Positions 7,571 to 13,215 of a stretch of DNA of 13,215 nt are shown here, piece after piece. Location of the stretch: contig CAKSEF010000048.1 of the NCBI GenBank assembly GCA_934446465.1, positions 1-13,215 of the forward strand. Direction: 5' to 3'. Both the position numbers and the translations under genes were made by a program. The notes beneath the pieces are model-generated. The model had not been told where the DNA came from and ran no database searches. It was given only the letters and a program-made list of their open reading frames with translations. Position 1 is the first letter of the stretch. The number at the start of each line of letters is the position of its first letter. This stretch comes from an uncultured Oscillospiraceae bacterium (GTDB lineage: Bacteria; Bacillota; Clostridia; Oscillospirales; JAAYXM01).

Positions 7571-8191
7571 CTAATTAAATTTTGACGAAGCCTTCATACA
7601 GCCGTTTAGGATTATCTCCTGCACGGCTTCACAGGCGCGGTCTATCGAGTTTTCTATCATTTTTCGGTCGTCCGGTGAGAACGAGCCGAGAACCCAGCCG
7701 ACGAGCTCACCTGAGCCTTTCGGCGCGCCTACCCCGACTTTTATTCTCGGGAACACATCCGTTCCAGTGCGTTCTATGATGTTTTTTATACCGTTATGCC
7801 CGCCTGCACTTCCTTTTTCGCGTATACGGATTTTGCCGACAGGCAGTGATATATCATCATATATGACCAGCACTCGTTCCATAGGTATCTTATAAAACGC
7901 CGCTGCGGCGGATATGCTGTCTCCCGACAGATTCATAAACGTCTGCGGTTTCAGAAGCAGAACGCTCTTTCCCGCAATCTCACATCTGCCGCACAGTCCC
8001 TTGAACTTCATCTCGCGGATATCCGAGTGATATATCCCCGACAATGTATCAAGAGCGAGAAAACCTATATTATGGCGCGATGTTTCATATTCTTTTCCGG
8101 GATTTCCGAGTCCTGCGACAATCCAATCCGGTTTGCCTGCGGGCATTTTTTTCTCACTCTCTATTTTCTTAAATAGGTCAAATATCGACAC
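7571..8191 (-). CDS. pth: Peptidyl-tRNA hydrolase
   Basis: Pth frees tRNA from peptidyl-tRNAs that drop off the ribosome and is essential in most bacteria. The protein has 206 residues. Catalytic and binding residues are visible: Asn30 in GLGNPG, His40 in RHNIGF, Asp112 in YDDISLP and Asn133 in GGHNGIK, equivalent to Asn10, His20, Asp93 and Asn114 of the E. coli enzyme. The start is GTG (8189-8191) with AGGTG just upstream. The resulting 20-residue lysine-rich N-terminal extension (MSIFDLFKKIESEKK) is absent from the E. coli protein. An internal Met16 would give the classical length but has no clear ribosome binding site. An ATG overlapping the GTG is out of frame. It begins 11 bases after the GlmU-like gene and is followed 15 bases later by mfd, the normal Firmicutes order. 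Confidence 0.96.
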   Translation of the reverse strand: MSIFDLFKKIESEKKMPAGKPDWIVAGLGNPGKEYETSRHNIGFLALDTLSGIYHSDIREMKFKGLCGRCEIAGKSVLLLKPQTFMNLSGDSISAAAAFYKIPMERVLVIYDDISLPVGKIRIREKGSAGGHNGIKNIIERTGTDVFPRIKVGVGAPKGSGELVGWVLGSFSPDDRKMIENSIDRACEAVQEIILNGCMKASSKFN

Positions 8192-8202
8192 ATAATCACC
8201 TG

Positions 8203-8916
8203 TTATTTCTTATTTCTGCGTTTTTCATCGAATATTTTCCCCGCACGGTTTTCCTTTACCGTTTGGCGTGCGCGGGCGATTGCGAGGGCATCGTCCGGAA
8301 CACTGTCCGTTATTGTGGAGCCTGCGGCGAGCAGAACACCGTTTCCTACCGTTACAGGCGCAACAAGGTTTACGTTGCATCCGACAAACGCGTCATCGCC
8401 GATAACCGTCTTATACTTTGAAACACCGTCATAGTTTACGGTTATTGAACCGCATCCCATATTGACGCGTTTTCCGAGTTCTGCGTCTCCGATATAGGAC
8501 AGGTGTGAAACCTTGCTTCCCGTATCGAGTGTTGCGTTTTTAAGCTCTACAAAGTTACCGAGACGGCATTTCTCCCCGATAACGCATCCGTTTCTCAGGT
8601 GCGCATACGGTCCGACGGTTGTTGCGCTGCCTATTTTGCTGTCGCTAATTTTTGAGGAATTGACTGTAACGCCGTCTCCTATTGTACTGTCAGTTATAAC
8701 GCTGTTCGGCCCGATTTTGCAGTCTTTACCTATTTTTACGCCCGAACCGATAACGCATCCCGAATAGATTTCCGTTCCCGCGCCTATTTCCGCGTTTTCG
8801 TCGATATCAACGTCAAGTGCGGAAAAGAGCACGCCTTTTTCCATGAACGTCTTTATGATTTCTTCTCTTTTTTTCTCATTTTCAAGCAATTTGTCCATAC
8901 TGTCAAATATCTTCAT
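8203..8916 (-). CDS. Stand-alone GlmU C-terminal domain: glucosamine-1-phosphate N-acetyltransferase
   Basis: A left-handed beta-helix acetyltransferase of 237 residues matches only the C-terminal half of bifunctional GlmU (about 450 residues). GlmU makes UDP-GlcNAc for peptidoglycan; this half would acetylate glucosamine-1-phosphate with acetyl-CoA. The active-site residues of the E. coli enzyme are all present at a constant offset of 225: Arg108 (Arg333), Lys126 (Lys351), His138 (His363, catalytic), Tyr141 (Tyr366), Asn152 (Asn377) and Lys167 (Lys392). The motifs GPYAHLRNG, SHLSYIGDAE and ITVNYDG are clear. The N-terminal uridylyltransferase domain is absent, replaced by a short charged helix (residues 1-27), and cannot lie upstream because the ROK gene is there. 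GGAGGA precedes ATG 8914-8916 by about 5 bases. The position before pth-mfd is that of glmU in Firmicutes. Such short forms are often labelled pyrophosphorylase in databases, which would be wrong here. Confidence 0.9.
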   Translation of the reverse strand: MKIFDSMDKLLENEKKREEIIKTFMEKGVLFSALDVDIDENAEIGAGTEIYSGCVIGSGVKIGKDCKIGPNSVITDSTIGDGVTVNSSKISDSKIGSATTVGPYAHLRNGCVIGEKCRLGNFVELKNATLDTGSKVSHLSYIGDAELGKRVNMGCGSITVNYDGVSKYKTVIGDDAFVGCNVNLVAPVTVGNGVLLAAGSTITDSVPDDALAIARARQTVKENRAGKIFDEKRRNKK

Positions 8917-8945
8917 CTTGTCCTCCGAATTGATATTTATTTCGC

Positions 8946-10097
8946 CTATTCTATTATGAAATCTCCGTTTTCAAATATTCTGTCAAGCATATATCTGCCC
9001 GCTCCCCGAGTAACGGGGTTTCCGCTCACGGTTGAAAAGCTCAGGCTAAAGCGTTCTCGGTCAGTTATGCTCAAAATCACCTTCAGTTCTCCTCTGAGTT
9101 TTTCGAGGAACGGTTCTCCGAGCTTTGTTATCTCTCCGCCTATTACGACGGCCTCCGGGTTAATCAGGTTAATTACGTTATTTATGCCGCAGGCAATATA
9201 TTTGCATACAGGGGCAAGTTTTTCGGCGGTTTTTCCGTCGTTCATATCTATTTCAGCGATATTTTTAACACCGGCCGTCTCACATATTGCGGGAACTCCT
9301 GCCATTACCTCAAGACATCCTCGGTTTCCGCATTTGCACGGTCTCCCGTTTATATCAACGGAGACGTGACCAAACTCGCCTGCGTTTCCGAATGCTCCCG
9401 TAAAAATTCTGTCCTCCAATATTATACCCGCGCCTATACCCACATTTATGTCAATATAGACGAGGCTGTGGATTTTTCTTTTATGCTCCGTTTTCTCTAT
9501 ATATGCACAGAATGACGACTCATTGCCGAGCTTAATCTTCAAATCGGGAAACCTTTCACAGAGCACGTCGAAGAAGTTGTTGTCGGGGTCAATCGGTATA
9601 ATTGTTGAGGTTACGCGTTTGGTTTTTCTGTCAATAACGCCCGGAACCCCCACGCATATACCAAGCAGACGACCGCAGTCTCCGTCAAGCCTTTCTATTT
9701 CATCGGCTATCTCATAACCTATTTTTTCGTAGTCCGCGGTTTTTAATTCGGCTTGTTTTACGCTTTTTCCGGATATATCAAACACCTCAAGGCAAAAGCC
9801 GTCATGCGTAAGCTCAACCGCCGCAACGCATCCGCCTTTGGGGTTTACTTCCAGCATAATCGGCTTTCTCCCGCTTCCCGCAAGCTTTCCCATGCCTGTT
9901 TCGGCTATCATATTTTCAGAAAGAAGCTCATCGACAAGCGACGATACCGTGGTAGGGCTAAGGCCCGTAGCGTGTGCGATTGACGCACGCGATACGGGCT
10001 GATGCACATTTATTAAGTTAAACACAAGAGTAAGGTTCTTCTGCTTAACATATTGCAGGTTAGCGGTTTTTATGCTTTTATCAATATTGATTGACAT
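8946..10097 (-). CDS. ROK-family transcriptional repressor
   Basis: This is a sugar-responsive regulator of the NagC/Mlc/XylR type. Residues about 20-70 form a winged helix-turn-helix (VSRASIAHATGLSPTTVSSL), followed by a ROK sugar-kinase-like domain. The ROK signature FGNAGEFGHVSVD and the zinc site His244, Cys254, Cys256, Cys261 (PCKCGNRGCLE) are intact. The position of the catalytic aspartate of ROK kinases (usually N-D) reads N192-E193 in KLGNESSFCAY, so kinase activity is unlikely and a pure regulatory role fits. AGGAG precedes ATG 10095-10097, and the gene starts 3 bases after the PfkB kinase stop, so the two are surely co-transcribed and probably translationally coupled. Its likely targets are the hydrolase and kinase genes upstream, but no clear operator palindrome was found. 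The effector is unknown, presumably the substrate or product of the neighbouring kinase. Confidence 0.93.
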   Translation of the reverse strand: MSINIDKSIKTANLQYVKQKNLTLVFNLINVHQPVSRASIAHATGLSPTTVSSLVDELLSENMIAETGMGKLAGSGRKPIMLEVNPKGGCVAAVELTHDGFCLEVFDISGKSVKQAELKTADYEKIGYEIADEIERLDGDCGRLLGICVGVPGVIDRKTKRVTSTIIPIDPDNNFFDVLCERFPDLKIKLGNESSFCAYIEKTEHKRKIHSLVYIDINVGIGAGIILEDRIFTGAFGNAGEFGHVSVDINGRPCKCGNRGCLEVMAGVPAICETAGVKNIAEIDMNDGKTAEKLAPVCKYIACGINNVINLINPEAVVIGGEITKLGEPFLEKLRGELKVILSITDRERFSLSFSTVSGNPVTRGAGRYMLDRIFENGDFIIE

Positions 10098-10100
10098 ATT

Positions 10101-11048
10101 TTATCTCCTATTCTCGGAGATAAACTTTTCTATTTCGGCATAAGGGCGGATTCCCGTGGTCGCTCCGACGGACATGATTGCGTGGGCACCGACCGCATTT
10201 CCGATAAGGCATGCCTCTTCCATATTCTTGCCGATTGCGAGGCCGTGGAGGAATCCCGAGCACCAAGAATCTCCCGCTCCGGTTGTATCAACGGGCTTCT
10301 CGCGCATGAACGGAGCTATATAAACACCCTCGCCTTCGCGCGACTCACGGCAATAGCATCCCTTCTTACCAACCTTTATTGCCACATGGGAAACACCGCA
10401 GTCAAAGAAGAAATCTGCAATTTTTGCAGGCTCTGTTTCTCCGCCGGCAAGTTCTATTGCTTCCTCAATACTGGGTATGAAATAGTCCACATACGGAAGG
10501 CACGGAGCGAGCACTTTCATCCAACGGCCTGTCCCGTCCCACGCTGTGTCGAGAGCCGTAATTTTTCCCATTTCCTTTGCGCGTTTCAGCACGCGGGCGC
10601 AGTCATCGCCGTCGAACTTATTCATCAGCATTGACCCTGCAATAAACACTATCCTTGAATCCTCTATAACGTCAAAATTCACATCATCATAGCAGAATGT
10701 GTCATTTGCGCCCTTGCAGTGAATGAACGAACGCTCGCCGCTGTCATCAACTATAACAACGGAAGCCGAGGTATCTGCACCGTCCTCAACAACAAGTCCG
10801 TCAATATTGACGCCGCTTTGCTCAAGCACGGACTTCAGGTATGTACCAAAACCGTCGTTCCCTATCTTTCCTATCATTGCGCTTTTTGAGCCGAGTATTG
10901 CAAGATCGACAGCCGCACTCATTGCGCACCCGCCGTTATACAATTTTATACTGTCTATCGGCTGAAGCTTGCCTCTCTCCGGAAGCGCGGTTACCGGCTT
11001 GCAGATTGCGTCCGCAACAAGAATGCCTATACATGCAACGTCAAACAT
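10101..11048 (-). CDS. PfkB-family carbohydrate kinase
   Basis: This cytoplasmic ribokinase-like enzyme phosphorylates a sugar, sugar acid or nucleoside with ATP. The protein has 315 residues, normal for the family. It has an N-terminal substrate-lid region with Gly39-Gly40 (NGGCAMSAAVDLAILG) and the C-terminal signature DTTGAGDSWCSGFLHG (254-269), in which Asp260 is the catalytic base and GAG forms the anion hole. The first signature has GGCAMS where ribokinase has GGKGAN, so the substrate is not obviously ribose. It lies downstream of two PF04734 hydrolases and 3 bases before the ROK regulator, indicating a small catabolic unit. GAAGGTGG sits about 11 bases before ATG 11046-11048, a moderate ribosome binding site. 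A promoter lies just upstream. The family is certain; the substrate is not. Confidence 0.9.
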   Translation of the reverse strand: MFDVACIGILVADAICKPVTALPERGKLQPIDSIKLYNGGCAMSAAVDLAILGSKSAMIGKIGNDGFGTYLKSVLEQSGVNIDGLVVEDGADTSASVVIVDDSGERSFIHCKGANDTFCYDDVNFDVIEDSRIVFIAGSMLMNKFDGDDCARVLKRAKEMGKITALDTAWDGTGRWMKVLAPCLPYVDYFIPSIEEAIELAGGETEPAKIADFFFDCGVSHVAIKVGKKGCYCRESREGEGVYIAPFMREKPVDTTGAGDSWCSGFLHGLAIGKNMEEACLIGNAVGAHAIMSVGATTGIRPYAEIEKFISENRR

Positions 11049-11093
11049 GACTTTATGACCACCTTCACTTCTGATTCTCTGTTTATGCTTACC

Positions 11094-11122
11094 ATTTTAA
11101 AGCAAAAAATATCTTACGTCAA
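11094..11122 (-). promoter_or_regulatory. Internal sigma-A promoter before the PfkB kinase
   Basis: On the minus strand TTGACG (11117-11122) and TAAAAT (11094-11099) are separated by 17 bases. The TGA stop codon of the upstream hydrolase lies within the -35 box. The leader to the kinase ATG would be about 40 bases. It would let kinase, ROK, acetyltransferase, pth and mfd be transcribed without the hydrolases. Confidence 0.6.
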
Positions 11123-12420
11123 TAGCTTTTCAAAAGCTCTGCCGTCTTATCCGCAACTATATATCCCGCATCTTTCTCCGCCATTACGGGAACGCTCTCG
11201 CGCGGTTCATAACCGCCGTTTTTAAAACCCTCGCGCGACGGGATATAGCAATCAAACGTCGTATTTGCCTGTGCGGAAACGGCGATTGTCCTCTCGGGAA
11301 ACTCCGCACGGATTTTTTTTGCAAACTCGCAGAAAACTTCTCCCGGCCAAAATACAAAATACAATTCCCCGAGTTTTAAAGTTTTTATCTCTACCCGTAT
11401 TTTTTCAACCTTGCTGTCGCCGCATTCAACGGCAGCAGTGGCAAAAACATAACGACCCGACTGCGAGTCATCATATCCCTCAAACGATACGTCTTCGCCG
11501 TTAAGTATTCTTTTTCCCGTTTCATAATTCTTAATGCTCGGTTTCCGCGTTTTTACATCAAAATATAATGTTTTCGGGATAACGCACACATCACCCGACG
11601 TTTCGATTTTATCCGTTTCGGAGAATATCTTCCCCGCTATCTTTTTTGCGACGGTTTTGTGATATTCGGGCGCATATGTAGTCTTATCAAACGGATTCAG
11701 GTGATTTACGTCTCCCGCCGCCGAGTTTATAAACACGTTGAAAACATCGTCCCCGTATTTTTCACGCACAAGGCGCGCAACCTCACCGGGATAGTCGGCG
11801 GACACAACATTCAAGCCGACACTGTCTGCATGATTTGCAAAATTTTCAATCAGCGCAACAAGCTTTCCGTTGACATCTTCAATTTTAATTAGAATAAATG
11901 TATTATCCGGTTCGGTTTCCGCCCGTAAAATCCTATCAGCCGGCGGATTTGTCGAAAATGTCCCGTCTTTGAGATGATATCTGCGTATAAAAGCGGTGTT
12001 TTCGAGCGTTCCGACGGAAAATCCGAGCCTTGCGGGCTTCCGCGCTTCGTGTGCGCCGACCGCCGCAAGAGTTGCCTGCGAAATCAGATATTCCATATAT
12101 GACTCATCACTACTGTATCTATCGAACCATCCCCATGTAGGTCCTGCCGTATGCGAGTGTGTTACGCTTACCGATATATTGTCTGTGCTTAGTCCCGTCT
12201 TATCGGACACCGCACGTCTTATTTTGTTCATATCCTCATAATACATATCGACCGCATCGCAGACGATATGTATAAACTCATTTTCACCATCGTCAAATGC
12301 GCAGGCCTTTGCATACAGCTCGTCAAGAATCCGTTCGGACGGTCTGAAATTAAAATATCCGGGCAGATTCATTCCTACTTCGGGGGTTATTTTTTTCTCG
12401 TCAATTCCGAATCTAAACAT
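11119..12420 (-). CDS. Neutral/alkaline ceramidase N-terminal domain-like hydrolase (PF04734), paralogue 1
   Basis: This is a 433-residue putative zinc hydrolase of the neutral-ceramidase superfamily. It has THSHTAGP (His88/His90), NFANHADS (His197), FWPGEVF (Glu361) and FDCYIPS (Tyr392). These correspond to the zinc ligands of Pseudomonas ceramidase (His97, His204, Glu411, Tyr448), so a metal site seems complete. It lacks a signal peptide, membrane segment and the C-terminal domain of true secreted ceramidases (650 residues or more), so it probably works in the cytoplasm on another amide- or ester-linked substrate. The start ATG (12418-12420) has GAGGTG about 6 bases upstream. It follows a second PF04734 gene by 48 bases and precedes a sugar kinase and ROK repressor, suggesting a modified-sugar or glycoconjugate substrate. 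That suggestion is inference; the family call rests on the ordered motifs. Confidence 0.82.
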   Translation of the reverse strand: MFRFGIDEKKITPEVGMNLPGYFNFRPSERILDELYAKACAFDDGENEFIHIVCDAVDMYYEDMNKIRRAVSDKTGLSTDNISVSVTHSHTAGPTWGWFDRYSSDESYMEYLISQATLAAVGAHEARKPARLGFSVGTLENTAFIRRYHLKDGTFSTNPPADRILRAETEPDNTFILIKIEDVNGKLVALIENFANHADSVGLNVVSADYPGEVARLVREKYGDDVFNVFINSAAGDVNHLNPFDKTTYAPEYHKTVAKKIAGKIFSETDKIETSGDVCVIPKTLYFDVKTRKPSIKNYETGKRILNGEDVSFEGYDDSQSGRYVFATAAVECGDSKVEKIRVEIKTLKLGELYFVFWPGEVFCEFAKKIRAEFPERTIAVSAQANTTFDCYIPSREGFKNGGYEPRESVPVMAEKDAGYIVADKTAELLKSY

Positions 12421-12434
12421 TTCTTCACCTCGTA

Positions 12435-12462
12435 ATAAGCCCTGCCGTCAGACAGGGCTTAT
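12435..12462 (-). terminator. Intercistronic hairpin between the two PF04734 hydrolase genes
   Basis: ATAAGCCCTG (12435-12444) pairs with CAGGGCTTAT (12453-12462), a perfect 10-bp stem with an 8-base loop. On the minus strand only TTATTACG follows, so there is no proper T tail, and the next gene's ribosome binding site begins at once. It is more likely a partial terminator, processing site or mRNA-stabilising element than a full stop. Confidence 0.5.
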
Positions 12463-12468
12463 CCTTTC

Positions 12469-13215
12469 TTAAAATCCGAATTTTTCGAGCATTTCGTTTG
12501 TCTCGTCCACCATGAACTTTCCGAGCTCGGGTCCCGGCGTTACCGCACCCGTAATCGTAGGCTCGTAACCGCCCTGCTCGATTGCCTCCTCTGTCGGGAG
12601 GTAGCACTGAACGCATCCGTTTGAAAGCTCGGCTATAAGGACGTTCTTTCCCTTAAACCGCTCTCTTACGGACTTGCCGTACTCCACGAACACTTCCGCG
12701 GGCCAAAAAACCATCGCAAGGTCTCCGACCGTCATCGCGGTGATTTCCGCCTCATGCATCTTATTTGGATTATTGTAGGCGTTAATCGTTGCAACAGCAA
12801 CGTGCTTTTTTGGTTTGAGCGTGAGTCTTTCAAGGCCGTATCCTTTAAATGTTGCATCCTCGCCGTGAAGTATTTTCTCGGCTGTTCTTACATAGTCCTC
12901 TGTCGGAACACGCAGACGCGCTGCGACAAACTCGCGTGAAATATTAAGAGCATCGTTTTCGGAGAATTTTATATTCTTTTCCATTTCGCAGAGCGCATCT
13001 CCGAGAATGGTTCCCATCTTCTTATGAATCGGAAGCGCTTTATACTCGGCATCATTACGTTCCTTTACGGGAATATTTTCCGCGTTCAGGCAATTGGTAT
13101 TTCCGCACGGGCCTGTGAAGAATACGCTTTCGACGTCCTCGCCGTACTTTTCATAAACGTACTGTGCAAGAACTCCGGGATAGTCGGCGGACACTTTTTC
13201 CCCGCCTATGCAGTC
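12469..13215 (-). CDS. Neutral/alkaline ceramidase-like hydrolase (PF04734), paralogue 2, N-terminus outside the window
   Basis: The last 248 residues of a protein related to its downstream neighbour are visible; the rest lies beyond the window edge. Both share VSADYPG, the -YGEDV/-YGDDV block, ILHGEDATFKGYG (ILNGEDVSFEGYD in the neighbour), FWPAEVF and CYLPTEEAIEQGGYEP. Glu of FWPAEVF and Tyr of QCYLP, the third and fourth metal-site positions, are kept. The His motifs lie upstream of the edge; the first visible residues are DCIGGEKVSADYPG, just after the second His position. One block differs: FFTGPCGNTNCLN here against FINSAAGDVNHLN in paralogue 1, so the substrate may differ. Only part of the sequence is shared, so this is an old tandem duplication or two separately acquired members. 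It ends with TAA at 12469-12471, followed by a hairpin. Confidence 0.82.
   Translation of the reverse strand, partial: DCIGGEKVSADYPGVLAQYVYEKYGEDVESVFFTGPCGNTNCLNAENIPVKERNDAEYKALPIHKKMGTILGDALCEMEKNIKFSENDALNISREFVAARLRVPTEDYVRTAEKILHGEDATFKGYGLERLTLKPKKHVAVATINAYNNPNKMHEAEITAMTVGDLAMVFWPAEVFVEYGKSVRERFKGKNVLIAELSNGCVQCYLPTEEAIEQGGYEPTITGAVTPGPELGKFMVDETNEMLEKFGF

Noticed and set aside
8189..8193. ATG at 8191-8193 as the pth start
   Set aside because: It is out of frame with pth (reads ATG TGT CGA). The overlapping GTG is in frame and correctly spaced from AGGTG.
11119..12420. Calling the PF04734 proteins true ceramidases
   Set aside because: Paralogue 1 has no secretion signal, both lack the C-terminal domain, and the neighbours are sugar-related. 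Only the superfamily is supported.
1..13215. CRISPR array, tRNA or rRNA genes, insertion sequence ends
   Set aside because: No regularly spaced direct repeats, no cloverleaf-type or rRNA-like sequence and no transposase motifs were seen on either strand by eye.

Overview
The window looks like chromosomal DNA from a gut-type anaerobic clostridium (class Clostridia, probably Oscillospirales or a neighbour). This is inferred from the gene content: a reverse rubrerythrin next to a PerR regulator, a stand-alone GlmU acetyltransferase domain, pth directly followed by mfd, and a relic of a solute-binding-protein/membrane LuxR-regulator pair of a type common in that group. AGGAG-like ribosome binding sites and sigma-A-like promoters fit. 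No tRNA, rRNA, CRISPR array or insertion sequence was seen.

Left part (1-2915): a graveyard. It starts with the last 23 codons of an unidentified plus-strand gene and a strong terminator. Next comes a minus-strand remnant ending in a copper-amine-oxidase-N type surface domain with its own terminator, then about 330 bases without a gene. Two decayed plus-strand genes follow: an extracellular solute-binding lipoprotein (two frameshifts, truncated) and a membrane-anchored LuxR-type regulator (four frameshifts, and apparently no second membrane helix). A perfect 19-bp hairpin ends this block and also serves the converging rubrerythrin gene.

Middle (2940-4000, minus strand): a perR-rubrerythrin oxidative-stress operon. 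It has a TTGACA-17-TATACT promoter and a perfect 17-bp PerR-box palindrome just downstream of the -10, so autoregulation by peroxide-sensing PerR is very likely.

Right part (4023-13215, minus strand): seven genes in one direction with short gaps. In transcription order they are a partial PF04734 (neutral-ceramidase-like) hydrolase, a second complete PF04734 paralogue, a PfkB-family sugar kinase, a ROK repressor, a GlmU C-terminal-domain acetyltransferase, peptidyl-tRNA hydrolase and the Mfd transcription-repair coupling factor, then a terminator. glmU-pth-mfd is the conserved housekeeping core. The hydrolase-kinase-ROK set looks like a small catabolic module for an unknown substrate. A sigma-A-like promoter at the end of the second hydrolase can drive the kinase and everything after it. 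The most original element is the pair of signal-less PF04734 hydrolases coupled to a sugar kinase and ROK regulator. No wholly unprecedented system was recognised.
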